In this document: piece after piece, positions 39,052 to 48,430 of the stretch | Position numbering within the stretch: position 1 is the stretch's first letter | How the letters are laid out: each line of letters begins with the position of its first letter | The notes under the pieces: model-generated | What the model was told of the DNA's origin: nothing | Seen by the model: the letters and a program-made list of their open reading frames with translations, nothing else | The model's database searches: none | NCBI GenBank assembly: GCA_961205875.1 | Contig: OY540810.1 | Coordinates: 29,636,001 to 29,700,000 of the forward strand | Length of the DNA: 64,000 nt | Source of the DNA: Sialis fuliginosa | Taxonomy: Eukaryota > Arthropoda > Insecta > Megaloptera > Sialidae | Direction: 5' to 3' | Program-made: the position numbers and the translations under genes

Positions 39052-39717
39052 TGGACAACGCCCCGACAAATAATCACAAAAAAATTGAAGAAATTATCAA
39101 ACTTATCATATGTTTCTTTAATAAATTCGAATAATTTATATGAATATACATTATATGAAGACATTTTAACGTTTAATAACTTTATTATCTATTTAAAAAA
39201 ATTAAATAATTTTATTTCTTTCTGGTTTTTAAAAGTAGGTATATAATTTTTATTCCGTAAAAAATAATAGTATTTATTTTTATCGGTATTATTATTATTG
39301 TTAAAGAATATCTTAATAAATATACATATTAAAATAAACCAAATATTAAACATAAATTACGGTTATTCATTTAAATATATAATAATTTTATTAAAATATA
39401 AAATAATTATGATAATATTATAATTAAAATGAGAAATATAAAATCAACATTATAAGAATAACATCAACCATTCTTTTTTCCAAAGCATACTTGAGTTGAA
39501 TTTAATTACACTCGAGTGATTGTTAGTTTTTATTTCGCCTCGATCGACTAAAACATTTTTTTAGTTTTTCATGGCAATTGTGATTTTAATTCAATTATGA
39601 ATAAAACACGTTATTTCTTTGTTATGAGTTGTTTATAATTTTTAATGTTAGAAAATTTTTTATCTATTTTCGGGGGAACATTTGTCGGGAGGACATTTGT
39701 CGTGGGCGCTTTGTCGG
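39052..39717. mobile_element. Possible inverted-repeat element, ends GACAA.GC.CCC.CGACAAAT
   Basis: The left GGACAACGCCCCGACAAAT is approximately mirrored by ATTTGTCGTGGGCGCTTTGTCG at 39695-39717. Just inside the right end, three related units of about 14 bp (CATTTGTCGGGAGG, CATTTGTCGTGGG, CTTTGTCGGG) lie in tandem. The middle is AT-rich and noncoding. The boundaries are uncertain. Confidence 0.4.
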
Positions 39718-40409
39718 GTTACCAATTGTTTGTATTTTGTTTCGTTTTGCTGACTAAAATATATGCAGTAGAAAAAAGCGGTAGAACATTAAACTGGAAC
39801 CTTAAAATATCTGTATAAAGTATAAAACGGTCCTAACAACAATAATTATTATAGTTAAACTCAGATAGACTATTCTTCTGAAGTCTAAATAAAAATACTT
39901 ATATTGCTTCTATATAGCGAATACGAGTATGATAGAAACCAGAAATAGATCATTATTATTTCAATACCTAAGACAAACCTCCCTTACAATAACAACTTCA
40001 CTACTGAAATTTATCAAATATTACACAGGTATCACGAACAACTTAAATCACGATATATATAATTAATACGTACATATTATCTCGGCAGGAGCAATCATAT
40101 CTGGGGTCCGCAGTGTCCTAAAATAATAATACCCCCATTGAATTTTGTATCCGGGCCGCACAGATGTTGCCTTAGATTATAAATAAATCACACACCTTAG
40201 TACTGATAGCTTTATGCTTTGTCTATGGTACCGCGGAGTGTGACCGCCGGTATTATGCTACCAGACCTCAAATTTGCTTTCATAGACCGCTAGATGTGTG
40301 TGCAGTTGCTTTAGGAGATATGAATGGGCTATATGAATATATCTGTGTGTATTATAATGTCTTAGGGATGTAGAAGATGTTTCTTTTCTTATTGTTTGGA
40401 CGATGGTAA
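39718..40409. other. Noncoding stretch
   Basis: No gene seen. 40105-40180 (GGGGTCCGCAGTGTCC, CCGGGCCGCACAGAT) resembles degraded hAT-type end wording. The minus-strand frame 40258-40470 runs into the LTR and is not supported. Confidence 0.4.
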
Positions 40410-40457
40410 GCTTAGTAGTTCTTGCTAAGAATATGTATATGAGAAGCTTTGTGATCG
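40410..40457 (-). repeat. Dispersed repeat family X, copy 4, left part
   Basis: TTGCTAAGAATAT followed by GAGAAGCTTTGTGATCG matches the inverted end of family X (compare 23013-23060). The copy is split here by the Gypsy insertion and resumes at 47871 with ATCGTTTTAGAATGAGAC. Confidence 0.7.
40454..40457 (+). repeat. Left target site duplication, ATCG
   Basis: ATCG directly precedes the TG of the left LTR and is repeated at 47871-47874 after the CA of the right LTR. The uninterrupted copy of the host repeat at about 23020 has the corresponding GATCA once, which supports a true duplication. Confidence 0.9.
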
Positions 40458-41140
40458 TGTTACATTTCAAAATCGTATTAAGTAGGCAATTGATGATACG
40501 CCGGTGTCCTACGACCCCCGACCCTTTGACCTAGCAATCTACGCTGTTACTTCTGCTACTTAGTAACAGAGGGCACGAGTGCGTAGTTCAAGAGACTATT
40601 TGTTCAGGTGGGGTACGCACGCGCGGATTTTTAAGAACGGAAAGACAAAAAGATAAGTGGGCACGTTTTTGCTTTTGACTTCGGAGGTAGTGGATCCATT
40701 GAAAAATTAAATAAAATTTTGATGTTAAGAAAAATATATTTCGATTAACGGACAGTTTTGCCTGGTTTTTGGGAACAGTGATCGCTGTGTGAGGTGCTAA
40801 AAGTCCTTGTGGGTGACTCCAGGAGAGTATTGGTGAAGTTCTGGGTGATATAGGTCCCCATGTTTGGAGGGCCCTATCCCCAAATCGTGTCGACGGATTT
40901 GAGCCTATACTCAAAAGGGTTACTCAAGTTAAAGAGGAAGGTTTTCTGGTACTAAAGGAGAGTTCAGGAACTCCTGTGGACGCTAAGGCGGATTTACGGG
41001 ACCGGTAGCAACTGAGCGCGCGACCCCCAAGTAAGGCGTAAGAGACTAAAAGTTTGTATCACGTGAGTGTTTGAACTAACACACTATTATTCTTAATTTT
41101 TGTTAAATAATCATCGGACATATCTCCATCTCACCTACGG

Positions 41141-41147
41141 TATAAAG
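41141..41147 (+). promoter_or_regulatory. Candidate TATA box of the 5' LTR
   Basis: TATAAAG lies about 120 bp before the AATAAA signals and 239 bp before the LTR end. The identical site in the 3' LTR is at 47632. It is assigned on position only. Confidence 0.4.
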
Positions 41148-41261
41148 CTTCATATTGTAGTTATAAAGTAAAAAGGCATTATTTTTACCCTTTGGTATTT
41201 TTCGGGGTAACCCAGTAAAAAAAAAAATACATGGCGCCCAAACATTCATTTTAAAACTGTA

Positions 41262-41271
41262 AATAAATAAA
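41262..41271 (+). promoter_or_regulatory. Candidate polyadenylation signals in the LTR
   Basis: Two overlapping AATAAA hexamers (41262 and 41266) lie about 110 bp before the LTR end. In the 3' LTR they would define the end of the genomic RNA. Confidence 0.4.
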
Positions 41272-41386
41272 ATTATAATATTAAATTTCGGCTCTATTCA
41301 TTTCACGACCCTCACCCGAACCACCCAACCTTCGCCTGAGCTAGAGGACAACGTGAGAATGCTATTGAAAAGTGTAGCAATAGATT

Positions 41387-41405
41387 TGGCGCCCCAACGT
41401 GGGGC
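41387..41405 (+). other. Primer binding site, resembling insect tRNA-Lys
   Basis: TGGCGCCCCAACGTGGGGC starts 7 nt after the LTR. From family knowledge, the complement of the 3' end of an insect tRNA-Lys(CUU) reads TGGCGCCCAACGTGGGG. The site here has the same sequence with one extra C. It begins with TGG, as a CCA-complementary site must. Confidence 0.8.
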
Positions 41406-42346
41406 ATAAATTGGTGAGGAATATAAGGCCGAAATTGTAAAATTAAATACTTTGTGACTTAAAATTTTTTTAAATTCAATATTGTGTATTCCAAAATTGT
41501 GGATGGAGTTTCACAGTCGAGTTATGAAGAATTGAAGATAGTGCATTGTTGTGTCTTATTGTTATCTTAAAAATTAAAGTGATAAACTTAAAAAAAAAAA
41601 AAAAAAAAAAATTTTGTGTGAACCTACCTCCAATTAATAATTTAAATTTAAAATTGATTTATACTTGAACATGTTTATTGCATAAATTATTATCATGTTA
41701 ATTATTTCAAAGTGCATGTAATTAAAATTAATGGTTATTTATTATTATTTAAAGACATTTTATTGTCTTATTTAAAGATAACGTTTATTGTTTAAAATGA
41801 ATATTTTCGCTTATTTTATGCAATTTATTAATATTTGTTTTTGAAGAAATTTAATGATAATTTTTGTTTAGTATTTAAGAAAAAGAAATACGTATATTGA
41901 TTTAGAATGTAAAACTATAAACAGTATTGGTATAGAGTTTAATAATTCTGGATTAGTATTAATTGTAATTAGATTGCAAGGATAAGTATTTAATGTTTAT
42001 TACTGTTGTTAAGGCTAAAAGATATTGATTATATTAAATTAAGTTAAATTTTCAGGGATATGTAGTAATGTTCAGATATTAAAAATATTTTGAATTTTCA
42101 GGGTTGTACAATCATAGAGGTATAATTATTTAATTAATAATATTGATATTATCTTTGTTAACGGATTTGAGTTAGAAATACTATATATTGGTTCATGTAT
42201 ATCAACCTTACAGATTTATAGATCTCATATTTTGGTTATTATTTTTGTTTTTACAATTTATGTGCTTATAACTGTATTACCGAATTGGGCAATTTGATAT
42301 TGTGTTATAGTTACTGAGTATTTTCTTGTGTGTTACCTTAAGTAAG
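41406..42346 (+). other. Retrotransposon leader (5' untranslated region)
   Basis: This AT-rich leader of about 940 nt lies between the primer binding site and the first gag ATG. It contains a run of 22 A (41590-41611). The packaging signal would be expected here, but no specific motif can be named. There is no open frame of interest. Confidence 0.7.
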
Positions 42347-43649
42347 ATGGATATATATCGACTATCTCAGGACGAATTACAGTACGAACTTCAGTGGCGT
42401 GGTCTAGCTGTCGGTACCGTAGATCAAATGCGTAAAAGTTTACGGGCGATTTTAAAGCTGGAAAAAGAGGGAAATGCGATCACTTTCCCAAAATCAAACA
42501 TCAATGAAGCCGATGAAATTAAAACAATTCGTTCGAAATTTAACGAAGTTAAAGAACTTATCGCTTCCGAATTTACGAGTGGTGACGGGGTACAAAAAAA
42601 AAATTGAAACCAAGCTATCTCATCTTTTGGGACGAATAAATAGGTTGTCTCTTAAAGACGAGGGTCAATCGGATATTCGCGCGGAATTATTTACGAATTT
42701 ATTTTCATTACAATCTGATATTGATCAAAAATTTAATAAAGAGGTTGTGGGACCACCGGAACTTCCTGCCGCAGATCCTACCTTTCCTGAATTCTCCATG
42801 CTGTTGGAAAATGCAAACCGGTCGTTGGTAGACGTAGATTTAAATGAGAGAGTATTACATAATTCTTCATTTTCATCTCCAGTTAAGTCCATTCCGGTGT
42901 CGCAGTGGAACTGCACATTTAGTGGCGAAGCGACAGAGAGCGTTAATGCCTTTTTAGAGCGCGTTGAAGAATTGTCGTACGCCCGAAATATATCCAAAGT
43001 CCAGTTATGGTTTTCCGCATTCGACCTATTTTCCGGACGAGCTTCAATCTGGTTTAGAGCCATTCGTCGCAAGGTCCATAGCTGGGAAGAACTTGTGCAA
43101 GAGCTGAAATTAGAGTTCCAACCACACGATTACAATGAACGACTCTTGAACGAGATACGTAGTCGCACTCAAGGTTCGGACGAATCAATCGGATTTTATG
43201 TAGCGGTGATGAGCAATCTCTTCGAGCGTTTGACTTTTGCGCTAACAGAAGAAGCCAAGATCAGAATCATAAGGAAAAATATATCTCCTTTCTATCAGGC
43301 GCAGCTGAGTCTAACGGACATTACGTCTGTTGAACATCTGGTAAGACTATGTCGCCAATTAGAGGTTAGCAAGGCTAACATTGACGCTTTTATGGCACCA
43401 TCAACCAGCCGTAAGGCTTTAGAGCCCGATTTAGCATACAAAAGCTCACGAAAACCTATACCAGTACATGCAATACGCACAGACGGAACTTCGAACAAGA
43501 AATGTTGGAACTGCGATCAGGAGAGGCATTTTCATCGCAAGTGCGATCGGCGACCAAAACTGTTCTGCTTTGGATGTGGTCAGCGGGACGTACTGCGTGC
43601 TAACTGCCCTAAGTGCTCTAAATACCGAAGAACATCGGGAAACGAATAG
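42347..43649 (+). CDS. gag: Gag polyprotein, frame broken at an A-run
   Basis: Gag forms the cytoplasmic particle that packages the element RNA. The start is the ATG at 42347 (MDIYRLSQDEL), and the N-terminal frame runs to a stop at 42605. The rest of gag is in the +1 frame from 42594 to the TAG at 43647. The switch falls in ten consecutive A (42594-42603), so the break equals one surplus A. Together the two parts would make about 430 residues. The middle region shows the retrotransposon capsid pattern (AFLERVEEL, WF...W.EL...L..EF.P). The C-terminus has one CX2CX4HX4C zinc knuckle (43503-43544) and a second with Val in place of His (43566-43607), followed by a basic tail. The break may be a real mutation or a homopolymer sequencing error. 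Confidence 0.85.
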
Positions 43650-46600
43650 TGGGGGCGATCAAAGGTCGTAAATCGTCCCAACAATCGTCGCGACCTGATT
43701 GTTTAGATCGATGGGCGAAACAGAAATTTGAGGATCGAACGAAATTAGCATTAGACTATGTTCTTTCATCTGCACCGCCCGACGATAGGTCTTATTTAGA
43801 AGTAGCCATTTTAGGTTGCAAAATTTTAGGACTTCTAGATTCTGGAGCATCGCGTACCATTGTAGGTACAGAAGGGTATCATTTTCTCTTGAATCTGAAT
43901 TGTTCAGTGAATGTTGGTGATAAACCTTTTTGCACGGTAGCCGATGGTAATCAACATGCTAGTATAGGGTCAATTTCTACTCCTATAACTTTGATGGGTA
44001 AGACCAAAATTATTGATATAGTCGTAGTACCAACTTTACCGCATACGCTGATCTTAGGCCTCGATTTTTGGACAAGTATGGGCATAGTACCTGATCTACG
44101 AAATGGTAAGTGGCTATTTTCTACCGATATCAATATAGATTCCATTCACACGGAAGAGTATCTTCAAAGCAACCTGTCGCCTTCTCAACGTAACCAGTTA
44201 GATGGCTTAGTCGATAATTATTTTAAACGGATAGGTAACAAGTTAGGCTGTACACAGATGGTGCAGCACGAAATATTAACGGACGCTACTCCAATCAAGC
44301 AGCGGTATTATCCGGTTTCGCCTGCCATACAACAGTGTATCAACAGTGAACTACAAAAGATGTTGGAAGAGGGAATAGTAGAACCGTCAAATTCAGCCTG
44401 GTCTTCACCTATTTTGCTTGTGAAGAAGAAAGATGGCAGCTATAGATTCTGCGTGGATTATCGGAAGGTAAATGCAGTTACGAAAAAGGATGCATACCCT
44501 TTGCCTTTCGTGTCTACAATCTTGGATCGACTGAAAGACGCCCGTTATTTATCTTCTTTGGACATCAAATCTGCTTATTGGCAAGTGCCCATGGCTGATA
44601 GTTCCAAAGAGAAGACTGCATTCACGGTCCCAGGGAGAGGTCTTTTTCAATTCCGACGTATGCCGTTCGGGTTGCATAATTCACCGGCGACCTGGCAGAG
44701 ACTGATAGATAGAGTTATGGGGCCTGAATTAGAACCACATGTGTTCGTCTATTTAGATGACATCATCATCATAACACCGACGTTCGAAGAACACCTAAAA
44801 ATTTTAGACCGAGTTCTGATGAAATTACAAAATTCCAATCTTACACTGAGTAGAGACAAGTGTCAGTTCTGTCGACCTTCACTGAAGTATCTCGGGTACA
44901 TTGTCGATGAACGTGGACTGCGAGTAGATCCAGAAAAAGTTGAGGCTATACTGCGGCTACCAAAACCAAATTCCGTCACTGACGTCCGTAGACTGGTAGG
45001 TATGGCGTCTTGGTATCGCAGATTCATCCCACATTTTTCAACGGTGTTAGCTCCCTTGACTGCACTTTTATCGAAGAAGGTTAGATGGAATTGGAGTGCC
45101 GCATGTGACGAAGCAGTACGTGCGATACAGGAACATCTGATATCAGCACCTATATTATGCTGCCCGGACTTCAATTTGCCTTTCCTGGTGCAGACTGATG
45201 CATCCGCTTTTGGAATTGGGGCTGTTTTGACGCAACGAGTGGCAGACGCGGAGAAAGTCATTTGTTACGCGAGCAGATCTCTCACGAAAGCCGAAAGGAA
45301 CTTTTCTACCACCGAACGGGAATGTCTAGCCGTGATATGGGCTGTGGAAAAATTCCGCCCATATCTCGAGGGTTATCATTTCACCGTGGTGACCGACCAT
45401 CATTCGCTGGTATGGTTAAATAATCTGAAAGAGCCTCAAGGTCGTCTTGCGCGATGGGCAGTCCGCCTCCAACAATTTGACTTTGATATTATTCACCGAA
45501 AAGGTAAAGAACACATTGTCCCCGATTATCTTTCAAGGTCAGTACCTGTTCTAGATCTCGTAACCATCCCAACGAGAATAAAAGACCGATGGTATCTAAA
45601 AATGGCTGAGGTAATTGAGAATCGTCCCTTAGAGTACCCTCAGTGGAGACTTTCGGAAGGAGTCCTCTGGAAGCACGTGAATAGTCGCAATGTCAACGCC
45701 AATGACACGGTTGATTGCTGGAAAAAGGTATTGCCGAAGGAATGCCGCTTACAGGCGATACAAGACTGCCATGATGCTCCTACTGCTGGCCATTTAGGGG
45801 TGTACAAAACTTTCCATCGAGTGGCGCAATTATATTTTTGGCCAAAGATGAAAGCTGACATAGCGCGATATGTCCGACGTTGTAAAGTTTGTCAGCAGTA
45901 TAAAGTGGAACAGAAGCCTCCAGCAGGACATATGGGTACCAGACCACCATTAAGCCGTCCATGGCAACGCTTTAGTTCGGACTTGATTGGCCCGCTGCCA
46001 AGGTCATCTAAAGGTTTCATGTACATACTAGTGGTAACTGATTGTTTCAGCAAATTTGTGTTATTGTTCCCCCTTCGTGCCGCAACGGCTCGATCTGTAT
46101 GTCACCATATCGAAAACGATGTTATTTTAATGTTTGGAGCTCCAGAGTCAGTTATTGTAGATAACGGAGTTCAATATACAAGTAAAGAGTTCAAGGCCAT
46201 GGCGAAGACATATAATTTCAAGATTCTTTATAATGCAGCATATCACCCCCAGGCGAATCCTACCGAACGGGTGAACAGGGTGATCAAAACGATGATAGCG
46301 TCTTTTGTAAACGATAATCACAGGACATGGGATGTGGATCTCGCTAAGTACGCTTGTGCGTTACGCACGGCAAAACACGAGGCCACGAGACACACACCCT
46401 ACTACTTAAACTTTGGACGGGAATGTACTTTGGACGGGAGTCTTCATCACGCTACGGCAGAGTTTCATAATCCAGTGGGTGACGATGACAAAGCAAATAA
46501 ACATAAAGAGCTGTACGCTGACGTGACCAAGAATCTCCAAGCGGCTAACTTAAGAGCTGCGGACCGATACAACTTACGTCGTAGAGTGGTAGAGTATTAT

Positions 46601-46798
46601 CCAGGTGAAAGAGTGTGGAAACGTAACTTTGCGATTTCGGATGCGGCCAGATATTTCTCGGCAAAGCTTGCACCAAAATTCACCGGACCGTACACCATAC
46701 GACGAAAGAAGTCGATGGTAACGTACGAGCTAGAAGACGAAGACGGAAATGACAAAGGTGTTTGGCACGTCAACGACCTAAAGCCCGCTCCTGAGTGA
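43622..46798 (+). CDS. pol: Pol polyprotein: protease, reverse transcriptase, RNase H, integrase
   Basis: Pol makes and integrates the element DNA. Its frame is open from 43622 (a TAA lies at 43619), overlaps gag by 28 nt in the -1 frame, and has no early ATG, so it is expected as a Gag-Pol fusion. Counting residues from 43649: protease DSGA at 64-67 and ILGLDFW near 135-141; reverse transcriptase with Asp305 (SSLDIKSAY) and YLDD at 368-371; RNase H Asp517, Glu558, Asp583 and Asp626; integrase zinc domain H708, H715, C745, C748; catalytic Asp778, Asp838, Glu873; a GPY motif at 1013-1015. There is no chromodomain and no env. The 1,049-codon frame is uninterrupted and all catalytic residues are present. 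Confidence 0.95.
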   Translation: MPKNIGKRIVGAIKGRKSSQQSSRPDCLDRWAKQKFEDRTKLALDYVLSSAPPDDRSYLEVAILGCKILGLLDSGASRTIVGTEGYHFLLNLNCSVNVGDKPFCTVADGNQHASIGSISTPITLMGKTKIIDIVVVPTLPHTLILGLDFWTSMGIVPDLRNGKWLFSTDINIDSIHTEEYLQSNLSPSQRNQLDGLVDNYFKRIGNKLGCTQMVQHEILTDATPIKQRYYPVSPAIQQCINSELQKMLEEGIVEPSNSAWSSPILLVKKKDGSYRFCVDYRKVNAVTKKDAYPLPFVSTILDRLKDARYLSSLDIKSAYWQVPMADSSKEKTAFTVPGRGLFQFRRMPFGLHNSPATWQRLIDRVMGPELEPHVFVYLDDIIIITPTFEEHLKILDRVLMKLQNSNLTLSRDKCQFCRPSLKYLGYIVDERGLRVDPEKVEAILRLPKPNSVTDVRRLVGMASWYRRFIPHFSTVLAPLTALLSKKVRWNWSAACDEAVRAIQEHLISAPILCCPDFNLPFLVQTDASAFGIGAVLTQRVADAEKVICYASRSLTKAERNFSTTERECLAVIWAVEKFRPYLEGYHFTVVTDHHSLVWLNNLKEPQGRLARWAVRLQQFDFDIIHRKGKEHIVPDYLSRSVPVLDLVTIPTRIKDRWYLKMAEVIENRPLEYPQWRLSEGVLWKHVNSRNVNANDTVDCWKKVLPKECRLQAIQDCHDAPTAGHLGVYKTFHRVAQLYFWPKMKADIARYVRRCKVCQQYKVEQKPPAGHMGTRPPLSRPWQRFSSDLIGPLPRSSKGFMYILVVTDCFSKFVLLFPLRAATARSVCHHIENDVILMFGAPESVIVDNGVQYTSKEFKAMAKTYNFKILYNAAYHPQANPTERVNRVIKTMIASFVNDNHRTWDVDLAKYACALRTAKHEATRHTPYYLNFGRECTLDGSLHHATAEFHNPVGDDDKANKHKELYADVTKNLQAANLRAADRYNLRRRVVEYYPGERVWKRNFAISDAARYFSAKLAPKFTGPYTIRRKKSMVTYELEDEDGNDKGVWHVNDLKPAPE
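43637..43643 (+). promoter_or_regulatory. -1 ribosomal frameshift slippery site GGGAAAC
   Basis: The heptamer is in the correct phase in gag (G GGA AAC) and lies one codon before the gag stop at 43647-43649. Slipping back one base puts the ribosome into the open pol frame. GGGAAAC is a known natural slippery heptamer (for example at the gag-pro junction of simian type D retroviruses). Confidence 0.85.
43652..43696 (+). promoter_or_regulatory. Predicted H-type pseudoknot stimulating frameshifting
   Basis: Stem 1 pairs GGGGCGAT (43652-43659) with ATCGTCCC (43672-43679), 8 bp including one G-T. Stem 2 pairs AGGTCG (43663-43668) in the loop with CGACCT (43691-43696), 6 perfect pairs. The loops are 3, 3 and 11 nt. 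The spacer from the slippery site is 8 nt, within the usual range. Found by hand, not by folding software. Confidence 0.65.
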
Positions 46799-46948
46799 TC
46801 TGTGATAATCCTGTACATTTTTTTTTTAACTACCTAATTTGTGATGTTCTAAATTTTTAAATTATCTATCCATTTAGTTTTTTTCTTTGTATCAACGTTC
46901 GCGATAGATCTTTCGACTATCATTTTTTTTTTTGGGAAAGGGGGGAGT
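46799..46948 (+). other. 3' untranslated segment with polypurine tract
   Basis: Only 150 bp separate the pol stop from the 3' LTR, so there is no room for env. The segment ends in GGGAAAGGGGGGAG (46934-46947), the polypurine tract that primes plus-strand DNA, directly before the LTR (one T intervening). Confidence 0.85.
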
Positions 46949-47870
46949 TGTTACATTTCAAAATCGTATTAAGTAGGCAATTGATGATACGCCGGTGTCC
47001 TACGACCCCCGACCCTTTGACCTAGCAATCTACGCTGTTACTTCTGCTACTTAGTAACAGAGGGCACGAGTGCGTAGTTCAAGAGACTATTTGTTCAGGT
47101 GGGGTACGCACGCGCGGATTTTTAAGAACGGAAAGACAAAAAGATAAGTGGGCACGTTTTTGCTTTTGACTTCGGAGGTAGTGGATCCGTTGAAAAATTA
47201 AATAAAATTTTGATGTTAAGAAAAATATATTTCGATTAACGGACAGTTTTGCCTGGTTTTTGGGAACAGTGATCGCTGTGTGAGGTGCTAAAAGTCCTTG
47301 TGGGTGACTCCAGGAGAGTATTGGTGAAGTTCTGGGTGATATAGGTCCCCATGTTTGGAGGGCCCTATCCCCAAATCGTGTCGACGGATTTGAGCCTATA
47401 CTCAAAAGGGTTACTCAAGTTAAAGAGGAAGGTTTTCTGGTACTAAAGGAGAGTTCAGGAACTCCTGTGGACGCTAAGGCGGATTTACGGGACCGGTAGC
47501 AACTGAGCGCGCGACCCCCAAGTAAGGCGTAAGAGACTAAAAGTTTGTATCACGTGAGTGTTTGAACTAACACACTATTATTCTTAATTTTTGTTAAATA
47601 ATCATCGGACATATCTCCATCTCACCTACGGTATAAAGCTTCATATTGTAGTTATAAAGTAAAAAGGCATTATTTTTACCCTTTGGTATTTTTCGGGGTA
47701 ACCCAGTAAAAAAAAAAATACATGGCGCCCAAACATTCATTTTAAAACTGTAAATAAATAAAATTATAATATTAAATTTCGGCTCTATTCATTTCACGAC
47801 CCTCACCCGAACCACCCAACCTTCGCCTGAGCTAGAGGACAACGTGAGAATGCTATTGAAAAGTGTAGCA
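46949..47870 (+). repeat. 3' long terminal repeat, 922 bp
   Basis: It is the same length as the 5' LTR and differs only at 47189 (G against A). It ends GTGTAGCA, followed by the target duplicate ATCG. Confidence 0.95.
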
Positions 47871-48125
47871 ATCGTTTTAGAATGAGACAAAAAATTGTTC
47901 TCCGATTTCAAAATTTTAAATTGGTCTTTCCGTTTCAGGTCAAGATAAACACTTTTCATCCGTGTTTGTGTGTGTCTGTCCCATGAATCCTTGTCACATG
48001 CATAACTCATGAACCACTGAACCGATATTAATGAAACTTGGTTGGTTAAGGAGGGCCCCATTTCAAAATCATGTGTAAGGGGGAGGGGTGGCATCTCAAA
48101 ATATTTATCTTTTTAAGATATATCA
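47871..48125 (-). repeat. Dispersed repeat family X, copy 4, right part
   Basis: The first four bases are the right target duplication. Then TTTTAGAATGAGAC, CTCCGATTTCAAAATTT, TCCGTTTCAGGTCAAG, TGAATCCTTGTCACATGCAT, ATTAATGAAACTTGGTTGG and GTGTAAGGGGGAGGGGTGGC follow, the inverted order of copy 2 at 22744-23060. Its minus-strand open frame (47789-48094) spans the LTR boundary and is not a gene. Confidence 0.8.
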
Positions 48126-48430
48126 AGAACGACACATGTCTATTTTGTGATAATTCATTTTGCAATACAAATTTCAAAGAAATAACTATGAGATTTTCTA
48201 TGAAGTTTACATTTCAATTATCAAATGGATTTTAAAAATATCTGAAAATAATTGAAATTGGCCAATTATTATATTGTTTAGGCATCCATCAAATATGGAA
48301 ATATATGTAGTTTGGTTTCTGAATAACCCAAATTTTTGTATATATGTCATCGTTAGATTTTTATAACTGTTTTTTTTTTACCAAGCAAAATGTTATTTTA
48401 AAAAGTGTATAATAAGAAGTCAAGTATATA

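Larger units (their letters stand above)
40458..41379 (+). repeat. 5' long terminal repeat, 922 bp
   Basis: It begins TGTTACATTTC and ends GTGTAGCA. It matches 46949-47870 base for base by eye except A at 40698 against G at 47189. A TATAAAG at 41141 and AATAAA at 41262 and 41266 are placed as expected for promoter and polyadenylation signals, which would put U3 at roughly the first 700 bp (inference). A 108-codon minus-strand open frame occurs in both LTRs and is probably chance. Confidence 0.95.
40458..47870 (+). mobile_element. Gypsy (Metaviridae) LTR retrotransposon, 7,413 bp, near-intact
   Basis: The element has two 922-bp LTRs of the TG...CA type, a 4-bp target duplication, a primer binding site, a long leader, gag, pol in the order protease, reverse transcriptase, RNase H, integrase, and a polypurine tract. 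That pol order defines Gypsy/Metaviridae against Copia (family knowledge). No open frame follows pol before the right LTR, so there is no env. The LTRs differ at one position by eye, so the insertion is very recent. The only coding defect I see is the frame break in the gag A-run. It is inserted in a copy of dispersed repeat X. Confidence 0.95.

Noticed and set aside
40588..40914. 108-codon minus-strand open frame in the 5' LTR, repeated at 47079-47405 in the 3' LTR
   Set aside because: It is present twice only because the LTRs are duplicates. It shows no domain, and its length is possible by chance in this less AT-rich sequence.
41590..41611. Poly-A run of 22 as a retrogene tail
   Set aside because: It lies inside the leader of the LTR element and is not flanked by target duplications, so it is internal low complexity.
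43295..45261. Minus-strand open frames across gag and pol (for example 44863-45261, 132 codons)
   Set aside because: Antisense shadows of the retrotransposon coding frames.
46799..46948. Possible env gene after pol
   Set aside because: Only 150 bp separate pol from the 3' LTR, and no open frame is present.
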